From the NCBI GenBank assembly GCA_009694095.1, contig SHVV01000008.1, positions 1 through 36,093 of the forward strand: a stretch of DNA of 36,093 nucleotides, given 5' to 3'. Origin of the DNA: Alphaproteobacteria bacterium (GTDB taxonomy: Bacteria; Pseudomonadota; Alphaproteobacteria; SHVV01). Of the stretch, positions 1 to 8,976 are shown in pieces. Position numbers and translations under genes: made by a program. Below the pieces are notes generated by a model. That model was not told the origin of the DNA. It searched no databases and worked only from the letters and a program-made list of their open reading frames with translations. Within the stretch, counting starts at the first letter, position 1. Each line of letters opens with the position of its first letter.

Positions 1-259
1 TTTCGAAGTTACCCGCGCCCACCAACTGAATGCCGACGGTCGAGCCCTTGCCGTCCTCGATTTCGACGTCGAGGCCTGCTTCTTTGTACCAACCTTTCTC
101 AGCCGCCAAGTGGTACCAAGCGTGAATTGCGCCGGGCAACCACTCAAGCTTGACCCGAAGCGGCTCGCCGCTGGCCGAACCGACGGCGGCGAGGCCGGTG
201 ATCGCGGCCGCGACAAGGCCGCTCATTAGACGAAAACTGTTCCCGAAACTGTTTCTCAT
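1..259 (-). CDS. NMT1/THI5-like ABC substrate-binding protein, N-terminal part (truncated by window edge)
   Basis: Manual reverse-strand translation from ATG at 259: MRNSFGNSFRLMSGLVAAAITGLAAVGSASGEPLRVKLEWLPGAIHAWYHLAAEKGWYKEAGLDVEIEDGKGSTVGIQLVGAGNFE; signal peptide and close similarity to the protein at 1101..2099. Confidence 0.85.
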   Translation of the reverse strand, partial: MRNSFGNSFRLMSGLVAAAITGLAAVGSASGEPLRVKLEWLPGAIHAWYHLAAEKGWYKEAGLDVEIEDGKGSTVGIQLVGAGNFE

Positions 260-323
260 GGCACATCTCCCTGCGAGGTACTTGATTGTCATGGTTTTCC
301 GAATTGTGTCGATCTAACCGCGG

Positions 324-1022
324 TTAGTTGATGGTTTTGACGACCCGATCAATATCATCGAACATCAACATGAACATATCGAGCGTCTCATCGACGGTCC
401 TGATGACGAGCCGCCGCTCCGCTTCGGTTTTTGCGAATTGGTCGAGTAGCTGGAAGCCGATGCCCGAGTGATCTTCGTCGGCGTGCTGGTGAACGATGAA
501 AAACTCGAGCGCGTGATCGTCGAGGCCGTACTTGTCGCGAAGAGCCTTGTAGCGACTCGCGCCATCCTTGGGCACCGGCGCTTCGCCCGCGAGCATGTGG
601 GCCGACACGCCTTCAAGGAAGGTCTTGCCGCATTTCTCGGAGAAGAATGCGCGGAATGCGAGAGCGCCGGCACAGTACGGCGTGTTCCACATTTCGTCGT
701 GGCTGATCCCGAGCGCCTCCCCGAACTGAAGGTAAAGGCTGTAGTGACCTTTGCCGTTGGCGTAGAGCCGTCCGGTGCCCTCTTCATACACCACCTCCGC
801 GATCTTGGCGCGCCACGCCGGATCGGGACAGACCACGTAGAGACGGCCGTGGTAGTTGTGGTTGTGCATCGGAATGATGCCGTTTTGGCGAATCAACATC
901 TTCAACTGGTTGCGCGAATGTTCACCGTTGTAGAGCTTTTGCCAGACCGGATGTTTGTAGAACGGTTTTTTCTTGTGCAGTTGTTCGATTTCCGCGAGGA
1001 CGGTGGCGTTGTCGAGAGGCAT
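324..1022 (-). CDS. TenA/PqqC-fold, HO-like diiron oxidase-type (iron-containing redox enzyme) protein, copy 1
   Basis: 232 aa; YEEGTGRLYANGKGH and HQHADEDH (H-x3-D-x2-H) motifs as in HO-like diiron enzymes; RBS GGAG upstream; paralogous to 23903..24601. Confidence 0.8.
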   Translation of the reverse strand: MPLDNATVLAEIEQLHKKKPFYKHPVWQKLYNGEHSRNQLKMLIRQNGIIPMHNHNYHGRLYVVCPDPAWRAKIAEVVYEEGTGRLYANGKGHYSLYLQFGEALGISHDEMWNTPYCAGALAFRAFFSEKCGKTFLEGVSAHMLAGEAPVPKDGASRYKALRDKYGLDDHALEFFIVHQHADEDHSGIGFQLLDQFAKTEAERRLVIRTVDETLDMFMLMFDDIDRVVKTIN

Positions 1023-1100
1023 CGATCGTTGCTCCTTGAAGTTCGTTCTGCGTTCAGCCGTTCGCGCGAAAAGGGCGGGCTATCGGCACGGCGCATCCAA

Positions 1101-2099
1101 CTATTGGACGAAGTTGTTGGTGAAGAGATCGTTGATCTTCACCTCACCGGACAGCAATCCTGCTTCGGTCATCGCCTTGATATTTTTCGTCCAAAGTTCC
1201 GGCGACATGTAGCCTGAAGGCTTGTTTTTGACCAAGTCATCGGCGAAGAGCGGGCGATAGAGCTTGACCGCGGTGATGTTGCCCTCGCGATCCACTTTTC
1301 CGTCGGGGCGCGCTTTGATCACGGCATCGACGCCCTCGGCTTCGTGGCCATTATTCACGTAGTCGAACGCTTTCATCGTGATCGTGACGAACTTGCGCAG
1401 CTCGTCCGGCCGCGCGGAGATGACCTTGTCGCTGCTAATGAGGCCCCAGCCCGGCAGAATTAATCCAGCCTCGTGCAGCATGAGCGACTTCGACGGCTGA
1501 TCTTTTTCCACAACCGGAAGAATCGCCGGCGGAACGGTGGTGACGACTGCGTCTTTCTTGGCAATGTAGGTGGCGATCTTCGAGGCGCCGCTCACGTTGA
1601 GCAATTTGGCATTCTTGCTGTCGAGGCCGCTCATCCGCAGCACGGTCTCCATCAGCGGCCCCCAAGCCGTCTCGGGCGTGATGAGGATTTCCGCACCGGC
1701 GTCGATGAAGTCTTTGACCGATGTCCAGTTTTTCGATCGCGGGAAAAGGAAGCCGAGGTCTGACTTGTGCGCCATGCCGGCGATTGCCTTGACCGGAACG
1801 CCTTTCGAATTCGCAATCGCCAGCGAGCTGAAACTGATGGTCCCGCCGACATCGGCCGCGCCGCTGGCGACGATTTGAATCGTTTGCACCGATCCGGTGC
1901 CGTCTTCGAACACGACGTCCAGTCCGGCCTCCTTGTACCAACCCTTTTCGGCGGCAAGGTGGAACCAGCTATGCAGCCCGGTCGGCAGATATTCGAGTTT
2001 GACCCGCAACGGCTCGGCCTGGCTTGGGAGAGCGCCCAGCAGAAGCGATGCGACGGCCAGCGCTAATTTCGTTGCGGTCCGTGTCCCGACGATCTTCAT
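1101..2099 (-). CDS. NMT1/THI5-like ABC transporter substrate-binding protein
   Basis: Signal peptide, then EPLRVKLEYLPTGLHSWFHLAAEKGWYKEAGLDVVFEDGTGS typical of NMT1/SsuA-type SBPs; RBS GGAGGTAGG before ATG. Confidence 0.88.
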   Translation of the reverse strand: MKIVGTRTATKLALAVASLLLGALPSQAEPLRVKLEYLPTGLHSWFHLAAEKGWYKEAGLDVVFEDGTGSVQTIQIVASGAADVGGTISFSSLAIANSKGVPVKAIAGMAHKSDLGFLFPRSKNWTSVKDFIDAGAEILITPETAWGPLMETVLRMSGLDSKNAKLLNVSGASKIATYIAKKDAVVTTVPPAILPVVEKDQPSKSLMLHEAGLILPGWGLISSDKVISARPDELRKFVTITMKAFDYVNNGHEAEGVDAVIKARPDGKVDREGNITAVKLYRPLFADDLVKNKPSGYMSPELWTKNIKAMTEAGLLSGEVKINDLFTNNFVQ

Positions 2100-2172
2100 G
2101 GGTCCTACCTCCTCACGATGGTTTTAGTTGAGCTTTGCACGGTGGTAACCCGTCTTCGAATGAATTACGGCT

Positions 2173-3063
2173 TCAGTCTGTGAAGCCGTAAAGGCGATGC
2201 GGGTTATCCACGAGAATGCGCTTCAAGTTCGCCGCGTTCGGCACGGCTTCGTGCATCAAGTTCAACAAGTCGCCGTCATCGGGCAGCGGATCATTGAACT
2301 TGTGCCAATTCTTGTAGACGACGTGCGGCCAGTCGGTTGCCCAAATCAAGCGCTCGGGCGCCGTGTCGACCATCGCCTTGATGAACGGAATGCCGTCGCG
2401 ATAGTGCGGCGCGCCCTCCACCGACCAGCGGTCGGTATTCGCGATCTTGACCCAGCAGTTGTCTAGTTCGAGCAGCTTGAGCAGCACGCGAAACGGCTTT
2501 TGGTCGGTGCCCTCCTTGATCGGCATGTGGGCAATGTGGTCGATGATGAAGGGAATCGGAATCTTCCGGAACGTCGATTCGTAGTGGAGGATGTCCTCGG
2601 CCTCGCCGTGTACGACCACGTGCCAACCATAGGCATTGATGCGTTTAATCACCTGATTGAAGAACTCGACGGTCGGCGCCGACTCGTAGAACCGCATGAA
2701 ATTGAAGCGAACACCGCGAACCCCAAGCTCGTGCATCATTTTGAGTTCGTCGTCGGTCGTCGATTCGTCAATGATGGCGATACCGCGGTAGCGTCCCTTG
2801 AGCTGCTTGAGTGCGTCGAGCATCGCCCGGTTATCGGACTTGTAGATCACCGACTGAATCAGCACACCGCGCTGGATACCGAGGTTGCCGTGCATCGTCA
2901 TCACGTCCGCCGGCGTGACGAGCGGATGGTCGTATTTCCGGTTCGGGTCGGCGGGGTACTTGTCCTTTGGACCGAACACGTGCACGGCCGCATCGCATGC
3001 CTTTGCCGGCATGGCGAACTTCGGCTTGGATACCGCGGTCCTCGGCACGAAAGTCTTGATCAA
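2173..3063 (-). CDS. Amidohydrolase-2 family protein, LigI (2-pyrone-4,6-dicarboxylate lactonase)-like
   Basis: ACDAAVHVFGPKDKYPADPNRKY, GVRGVRFNFMRF, IWATDWPHV, LVDNPHRLYGF; TTG start at 3063 preferred because GGGGGAGG lies 6-7 nt upstream (ORF track opens at 3081). Confidence 0.85.
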   Translation of the reverse strand: MIKTFVPRTAVSKPKFAMPAKACDAAVHVFGPKDKYPADPNRKYDHPLVTPADVMTMHGNLGIQRGVLIQSVIYKSDNRAMLDALKQLKGRYRGIAIIDESTTDDELKMMHELGVRGVRFNFMRFYESAPTVEFFNQVIKRINAYGWHVVVHGEAEDILHYESTFRKIPIPFIIDHIAHMPIKEGTDQKPFRVLLKLLELDNCWVKIANTDRWSVEGAPHYRDGIPFIKAMVDTAPERLIWATDWPHVVYKNWHKFNDPLPDDGDLLNLMHEAVPNAANLKRILVDNPHRLYGFTD

Positions 3064-3115
3064 AGCTGGCCTCCCCCTCAATTGGATTTAGACCGGCCAA
3101 AACCCCGGCGCACGG

Positions 3116-3130
3116 TCAAGGACCCCTTGA
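3116..3130. promoter_or_regulatory. Inverted repeat TCAAGG-ACC-CCTTGA in divergent intergenic region; candidate operator
   Basis: Perfect 6-bp arms (7 bp if the flanking G/C at 3115/3131 is included) between divergently transcribed amidohydrolase and Rieske gene. Confidence 0.35.
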
Positions 3131-3394
3131 CGGATCTTCGCCGCCCTTAGGACGCCACCGGGGCTTATATTCCGCGTCGGCCCCAAATAACCCCGCCGAC
3201 GATCATCCGCATCATTGGCGCCGAGTTCATGCGAGTCAAGCAGTGCACGGTCGAGGACGAGGCGTCCACGACGCTCGTGGCGCGGTTCGTGCTGCGCACG
3301 ATCTTGGGGCAAGCGTCGAGGCACCAGACGGGTGACAAGGCCGATGCAGGTCCTATAGTTTCGATCGGCAAGTCGCCCCTTCACGGAGTGCGCT

Positions 3395-4696
3395 ATGGTT
3401 CACCCACAGGCCTATCAGTGGCCGGAGAAAGACTTCAGCCGCGTTCCTTACTCGGTCTTCGTCGATCCCGAGATTTTCACCATCGAGCAAGAACGAATTT
3501 TTCACGGCCCGGTCTGGTCGTACGCGTGCCTCGAAGCAGAGATCGCTAATCCAGGCGACTTTCTGACGACGTACATCGGCGATACCCCGGTGGTTGTGGT
3601 GCGAGCCGATGACCGATCGCTGCATGCATTCGTCAACCGTTGCGCGCACCGCGGCACGCTCTTGGTGCGATCGACGCACGGCAATGCGCGCGACTTCACC
3701 TGCGTCTATCATCATTGGTGTTATGACCAGCGCGGAAAATTAATCGGCATTCCCTTTCTTCGCGGGCTCAAAGGCAAAGGCGGCATGCCGCCCGAGTTCA
3801 AACTAGGCGACCATAGCCTGCGGACGCTTCGCACGGCTGCCTATCGCGGCGTTGTGTTCGTCACATTCCGCGACGATACCGAGAGCCTCCACGACTATCT
3901 CGACAGCCCGATGCGTCGCTATCTCGACGACATCTTCGCCAAACCGATCGAGATCATCGGCTACGTTCGCCAGCGCATCCCGTGCAACTGGAAGCTCTAT
4001 TACGAAAACCTGCTCGACGACTATCATGGTGTCTTGTTGCACAAATTCCTGGTGACATTTGGGCTGTCGCGCGCAACGCAGAAGGGCGGGTCGGAGATGG
4101 ACCGGCGCGCCCGGCATCGAATCGTTTATGTCATTCCAAGCGAAGAAGACACGGTCGGAACCCAGCAGGGTTACGCCGAGACGACGTTGCTCGACGAAGG
4201 GCTTTACCTTCGCGATCCGTCGATCAACGAGTACCGCGAAGAAATGAACGACCGGCGCGCGGTGCTTCTATGCGCTTTTTTCCCAAATTTGCTGGTCCAG
4301 CGCCTCTCGAACACGCTCGCCACCCGGCAAATCCGCCCGCGCAGCGCAAAGGAGTATGAGCTGTATTGGACATTTTTCGGATACGCGGACGACGATCCAG
4401 CGATGCAGTTGTTGCGCAAGAAACAGATTAATCTCGTCGGTCCGGGTGGACTAGTTTCGATGGAAGATGGTGAAGCTGGCCGGCTGCTGCAGCTCGGGAT
4501 CAACGGCGACTTTGCCGATGCCCATTCGATTCTAGCGATGGGGGGGCGTGGCGAAATTCCGCTCGTGGGTCATGATCTTTTGACTGAGAGTTCGGTTCGT
4601 GGTTTCTGGCGCTACTGGTGCGACCTTACCGGCATCGGTCCGCAAACTGGGATCTCCGCCCCTGGCGGCGTGCACCGCGCCGCCGCCGCGGAGTGA
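3395..4696 (+). CDS. Rieske aromatic ring-hydroxylating oxygenase alpha subunit (AndAc / salicylate-5-hydroxylase-like), RO1
   Basis: Rieske motif CAHRGTLLVRSTHGNARDFTCVYH; mononuclear Fe site NLLDDYHGVLLH (D-x2-H-x4-H); GLKGKGGMP. Confidence 0.93.
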   Translation: MVHPQAYQWPEKDFSRVPYSVFVDPEIFTIEQERIFHGPVWSYACLEAEIANPGDFLTTYIGDTPVVVVRADDRSLHAFVNRCAHRGTLLVRSTHGNARDFTCVYHHWCYDQRGKLIGIPFLRGLKGKGGMPPEFKLGDHSLRTLRTAAYRGVVFVTFRDDTESLHDYLDSPMRRYLDDIFAKPIEIIGYVRQRIPCNWKLYYENLLDDYHGVLLHKFLVTFGLSRATQKGGSEMDRRARHRIVYVIPSEEDTVGTQQGYAETTLLDEGLYLRDPSINEYREEMNDRRAVLLCAFFPNLLVQRLSNTLATRQIRPRSAKEYELYWTFFGYADDDPAMQLLRKKQINLVGPGGLVSMEDGEAGRLLQLGINGDFADAHSILAMGGRGEIPLVGHDLLTESSVRGFWRYWCDLTGIGPQTGISAPGGVHRAAAAE

Positions 4697-4775
4697 ATTC
4701 TCAAGTTGGCGCACATAATCGATTTCAAAATATCGATTTTTTATTTAACCTGTATTGGGAAAGGGAGGAACTTTT

Positions 4776-5798
4776 ATGACAAGTCGATTGATGACCGTAC
4801 TTTGTTCTGGCGTGGTCGCTGGCGTGGTTGCGTTGGCGGCACCGGCGAACGCGGCGGGGCCGTGCGAAGCCGCGGCCGAAACCAAGAAAATCACCGTGAT
4901 GGCCTCATGGATTCCCAATCTCTACGATTCGGGACCGCTGTGGGTCGCCAAGCTCGCCGGTTACTATAAGGATGAGGGGATCGAGGTCGAGATCATCGCC
5001 CCGGCGAACCCGGCCGATCCAATCAAGCTCGTGGCGCGAAATCGGGTTCAACTGAGCGAGACCTATGTTCCCGAGGTGATGATTTCGCGTGACACCGGTA
5101 TTCCGGTGGTTGCCGTGGCAACGACACTGCGTGAACTGGAGTCCGGACTGATGTCGCTCGCGGAGACCGCCATCGACCAACCGTCCGCTTTGAAGGGCAA
5201 GACGCTCGGCATCGGGCCCAAGCTTGATGCACAGGCTTTCCTTGATACCGTGTTGACGACCGGCGGACTGACTCGAAAGGACGTCAAGATCGTCGATCCC
5301 GGTTTCGGCCATATCCCCTACACGCTCGAGAAAAAGGTCGATGCAACGCACGCGCTGCTGAACTTCGAAGTGGTTCTCGGCAACGAGATTCTCAAGAAAC
5401 AGGGCAAGCCGGTGCTTCGATTCATGCCCTACACGAGCGCAGGCGTTCCGAAATTCCACTATCAGTTGCTGGTCGCCAATGAGCAGTGGGCGAAGAAGAA
5501 CGCCAACACCGTTTGCCGTTTCTTGCGGGCATCAATGCGCGGAGTCAAAGACTATGGCAAGCACGAACAGGCCGCGCTCGACTACATCATCAAGGCGAAC
5601 AACATCATGACGCCCGAAGAGCACAAGATCATCTCGGGCGCCGCGCAGGCCGGCTGGACGGGAAAGGACGGAACGATTTTCCGGATGGACCCGAACTACT
5701 GGAAGGCGGCCCAAGAGTGGGCGCTCAAGTACAAGATCATTACGCTTGGGGCCGATGTTGCAAGCTACTTCACTAACAACTACATACCCAAGAACTGA
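4776..5798 (+). CDS. NMT1/THI5-like ABC substrate-binding protein
   Basis: RBS AAGGGAGGA before ATG 4776; signal peptide; KKITVMASWIPNLYDSGPLWVAKLAGYYKDEGIEVEII. Confidence 0.87.
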   Translation: MTSRLMTVLCSGVVAGVVALAAPANAAGPCEAAAETKKITVMASWIPNLYDSGPLWVAKLAGYYKDEGIEVEIIAPANPADPIKLVARNRVQLSETYVPEVMISRDTGIPVVAVATTLRELESGLMSLAETAIDQPSALKGKTLGIGPKLDAQAFLDTVLTTGGLTRKDVKIVDPGFGHIPYTLEKKVDATHALLNFEVVLGNEILKKQGKPVLRFMPYTSAGVPKFHYQLLVANEQWAKKNANTVCRFLRASMRGVKDYGKHEQAALDYIIKANNIMTPEEHKIISGAAQAGWTGKDGTIFRMDPNYWKAAQEWALKYKIITLGADVASYFTNNYIPKN

Positions 5799-5815
5799 CC
5801 AATAGCTTGCTTCCA

Positions 5816-5840
5816 CCAGCGCGGACAAAGACCGCGCTGG
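5816..5840 (+). terminator. Hairpin CCAGCGCGG-ACAAAGA-CCGCGCTGG (first of two tandem hairpins)
   Basis: Perfect 9-bp inverted repeat just downstream of the SBP stop codon; no T-tract directly after. Confidence 0.55.
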
Positions 5841-5854
5841 AACCCGCGGATCGC

Positions 5855-5887
5855 CGCCTCGTCGCTCACCCGAGCGGCGAGGCGTTT
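5855..5887 (+). terminator. Second tandem hairpin CGCCTCGTCGCTC-ACCC-GAGCGGCGAGGCG followed by TTT
   Basis: 13-bp arms with one non-Watson-Crick (G-T) pair, 4-nt loop, then TTTCGTCTT. Confidence 0.6.
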
Positions 5888-5993
5888 CGTCTTCGCGGGG
5901 GACGTCTAGGTGTCACCGGGCGCCGGGGATAGACGAACGAGGGGTCCCGACGTACCCTTGCTGGAACGCGCCGAGGAAATGAGGGACCCACCT

Positions 5994-7256
5994 ATGCAGA
6001 ACACGTGGCACGGACTGACGTGGCCGGCGGCAGACTACAGCCGCGTTCCGTATGGCGTGTTCACCGACCAAGCGATCTTCGCCGAGGAGCAAGAGCGGAT
6101 TTTCCGCGGTCCGGTTTGGATCAATGTCGCGCTCGAAGCCGAGATCCCAAACGTCGGCGACTACCGCGCGTCGTTTGTCGGCGAGACACCGGTCGTCGTC
6201 GTCCGCGCCGACGACGGCAATGTCCATGCCTTCGTCAATCGCTGCGCGCACCGCGGCACCGTGTTGGTGCGGGACCTCTCCGGCAACGCCAAGGACTTCA
6301 CCTGCGTCTATCATCACTGGTGCTACGACACCAAGGGCAACCTGATCGGTGTACCGTTCCTGCGCGGCCTCAAAGGCAAAGGCGGCATGCCGCCCGACTT
6401 CAAGATGTCCAACCACGGGCTAAGAACTCTTCGGGTTGCGGTCTATCGCGGCGCCGTGTTCGTGACCTTCCGTGCCGATGCCGAGAACTTCGAAGATTAC
6501 GCCGATCCGCTGTCGCTCAAGTTTCTCGATCGCATGTTCCACAAACCGATCGAAATCATTGGCTACATGCGCCAACGCATCCCGGCCAACTGGAAGCTCT
6601 ATCTCGAAAATCTGAAAGACGCGAACCATGCCGGCCTGTTGCATCAGGTGCCGACGACGTTCGGGTTGTGGCGCAACACCCAAGAAGGCGGTTCATCGAT
6701 GGACAAGAAGCGCCGCCACGAAGTCCACTACGGCTATCTCGGCACCGATACCGACGAGGACGCGGCCGCCGGCTACGCGGGCTTCACCCCTTACAACGAT
6801 CAGCTCAAGCTCAACGATACATCGATCGTCGACTATCGAAATGAGTGGAACGACAATATTTCGTCCGAATTCCTGTCATTCTTCCCGTCTTCGGTGTTCC
6901 AGCAGTTTTCGAACACCATCGCGACCCGCCAGGTGCGGCCGCGCAGCGCGACCGAGTTCGAATTGTTCTGGACCGTGTTCGGCTATCAGGACGACGACTC
7001 GACGCTCCGGATGATGCGGTTGAAGCAAAACAACCTGGCCGGTCCCGGCGGCGTCGTGTCGATGGAAGACGGCGAAGTTGGACGCCTCGTGCAAATGGGC
7101 ATCAAACGCGAGCGCGATTCGCACTCGATAATCGAAATCGGCGGCAAAGGTCCGATCGAGGATCAAACGACCGTCATTACCGAAGTCGCGGTCCGCGGGT
7201 TCTGGAAGAACTACTGCGAACTAATGGGTGCCCCGGTCGCACAGGCCGCCGAGTAG
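5994..7256 (+). CDS. Rieske aromatic ring-hydroxylating oxygenase alpha subunit, RO2 (paralogue of RO1)
   Basis: Start ATG 5994 aligns with RO1 start; CAHRGTVLVRDLSGNAKDFTCVYH; NLKDANHAGLLH; GLKGKGGMPPDF. Confidence 0.93.
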   Translation: MQNTWHGLTWPAADYSRVPYGVFTDQAIFAEEQERIFRGPVWINVALEAEIPNVGDYRASFVGETPVVVVRADDGNVHAFVNRCAHRGTVLVRDLSGNAKDFTCVYHHWCYDTKGNLIGVPFLRGLKGKGGMPPDFKMSNHGLRTLRVAVYRGAVFVTFRADAENFEDYADPLSLKFLDRMFHKPIEIIGYMRQRIPANWKLYLENLKDANHAGLLHQVPTTFGLWRNTQEGGSSMDKKRRHEVHYGYLGTDTDEDAAAGYAGFTPYNDQLKLNDTSIVDYRNEWNDNISSEFLSFFPSSVFQQFSNTIATRQVRPRSATEFELFWTVFGYQDDDSTLRMMRLKQNNLAGPGGVVSMEDGEVGRLVQMGIKRERDSHSIIEIGGKGPIEDQTTVITEVAVRGFWKNYCELMGAPVAQAAE

Positions 7257-7271
7257 TCGCGATGCGTTCGT

Positions 7272-8018
7272 CTAGCTGATCAGCTTGCCGCCTTCGACCG
7301 GCCACATCACGCCCGTCATCCACGCGGCGCGGTCCGACGCGAGGTAGGCAACCGCTGCGGCGATGTCGGCCGGCTCGCCGACCCGCCCGAGCGGATAGAG
7401 CTTGTTCCATTTAGCGATTTCGGCGGCGATTTGGTCATCGGTGTAACCAACCGTCTTGAACATGTCGGTTCGAATGAGGCCGGGCTGGACCGCGTTGGCG
7501 CGCACTCCCGCGGGTGCCAGTTCGACGGCGAGCGAGCGCGTGTAGCCTTCGATCGCACCTTTCGAGGCGACGTAGAGCGAGATCGTCGGGTAGGGCCGCG
7601 CCACCAGCCCGGTCGACAGATTGACGATCGCGCCTCTGGTCTTCTTGAGGGCCGCCACGCATGCGGTCGTCATCGTTATCGTGCCGATCAAATTGATCCC
7701 GAGGACGTGGTCGATGTCGGCACGAGGAGTCGCTTCGATCGGCGACTCGCGGTAGACCCCGGCATTATTGACCAACACATCGATGCGCCCGAAGTCGGCG
7801 ACGATCGAGCGGATCGTCTTCGCGACTCCTGCTTCATCGCGGATGTCGCAGCGGTAGACGAGCCGACGGCGGCCGCGCCGAGCGCGCCAGCGGATGGGCG
7901 CCACGTCGATCGTCGCGATGGCAAATCCGTCGTCCGCCAAACGCTCGGCGCAGGCGCGCCCAATCCCCCGCGCCGCACCAGTAATGACGGCGACTTTTTG
8001 CGCTGAACGACGAGCCAT
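7272..8018 (-). CDS. SDR family NAD(P)-dependent oxidoreductase
   Basis: VAVITGAARGIGRACAERL, NNAG, Y-x3-K (YVASKG); WMTGVMWPVEGGK C-terminus. Confidence 0.92.
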   Translation of the reverse strand: MARRSAQKVAVITGAARGIGRACAERLADDGFAIATIDVAPIRWRARRGRRRLVYRCDIRDEAGVAKTIRSIVADFGRIDVLVNNAGVYRESPIEATPRADIDHVLGINLIGTITMTTACVAALKKTRGAIVNLSTGLVARPYPTISLYVASKGAIEGYTRSLAVELAPAGVRANAVQPGLIRTDMFKTVGYTDDQIAAEIAKWNKLYPLGRVGEPADIAAAVAYLASDRAAWMTGVMWPVEGGKLIS

Positions 8019-8022
8019 CGTG

Positions 8023-8772
8023 CTATGCCACCAGCTTGCCGCCCTCGACGGGCCACATCACGCCCGTTAGCCAGTTGGCGGCATCGGAGGCCATGTAACG
8101 CACGATCGACGCGATGTCAGAAGATTCGCCGACACGACCAAGCGGGTAAATCTTACCCCATTTGTTCAGTTCGGCTTCGAGCTGCGCCGCGGTCCACCCT
8201 TGAGCGGTGAAAATCTCCGTCCGCACAAGTCCCGGCAGAATAGCGTTCGCCCGCACCCGATGCGGCGCAAGTTCGACGGCCAGGGACCGGGTGTACGCTT
8301 CCATCCCGCCTTTGGTCGCCGAATAAAGCGACGTGCCGGTGTAAGGCCGAAGGCTCAAGGCCGAGGATATGTTTATGATCACGCCCCGCGCGGCCTTCAA
8401 GGCCGGCGTGGCGGCGACGGTAATATTGATCATACCCACAAGGTTCGTGCCGATGATCATGTCGATATCCTGCCGGGTCGTCTGCTCGATCGGGATTTCC
8501 TTGAATACGCCTGCATTGTTGACGAGAACGTCGATGCGGCCGAGATCGCGCACGACGGCGGCGATCGTTCGTTTGGCCGCGACATCATCGGCGATGTTGC
8601 AGGCATAGGGGCAGAACCGCTCGCCCCGTTTCGGCTGCAGCCGATCGGGGCGCCGCCCCAAGACGGCGACGCGAAAACCATCACGCTCCAGCCAACGTGC
8701 GCATTCGCGCCCGATCCCGGTGCCGCCGCCGGTAACGACCGCCACCTTTGTACCCGATTTCACCCTCTTCAT
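8023..8772 (-). CDS. SDR family NAD(P)-dependent oxidoreductase, tandem paralogue
   Basis: Start ATG 8772 with GGAGG RBS; VAVVTGGGTGIGRECARWL, NNAG, YSATKGG; WLTGVMWPVEGGK. Confidence 0.92.
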   Translation of the reverse strand: MKRVKSGTKVAVVTGGGTGIGRECARWLERDGFRVAVLGRRPDRLQPKRGERFCPYACNIADDVAAKRTIAAVVRDLGRIDVLVNNAGVFKEIPIEQTTRQDIDMIIGTNLVGMINITVAATPALKAARGVIINISSALSLRPYTGTSLYSATKGGMEAYTRSLAVELAPHRVRANAILPGLVRTEIFTAQGWTAAQLEAELNKWGKIYPLGRVGESSDIASIVRYMASDAANWLTGVMWPVEGGKLVA

Positions 8773-8976
8773 TTTTCCTCCGTCAAACCCGATCGATACC
8801 CGATGTCGCACGCAAGCGAAGCGACTGGTGCACCCATCGACCGGAAACGCCGTGCCAACAACTTATCCCGAAGAGTTCAGGCAGCGTTGGACTTCATCGC
8901 GTGGCGCCCGAACCACCAACCGGACGGCGAAAAGCGCACGGACAAAACGGACGATGGCAGCGACCGCCATGAATGT

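Noticed and set aside
324-1022. Annotation of the HDO proteins as true TenA thiaminase or PqqC
   Set aside because: HxxxDxxH iron-type motif argues against canonical TenA, and no other pqq genes are present in the window.
468-1217. 249-aa plus-strand ORF
   Set aside because: Antisense to HDO1; a similar antisense ORF over HDO2 reflects codon bias of the paralogue, not a conserved gene.
2500-3150. 216-aa plus-strand ORF
   Set aside because: Antisense to the LigI-like amidohydrolase; no family signature.
4718-4745. AT-rich tract with two ATCGAT sites upstream of the SBP at 4776
   Set aside because: Possible promoter, but no clear -35/-10 pair could be assigned by eye.
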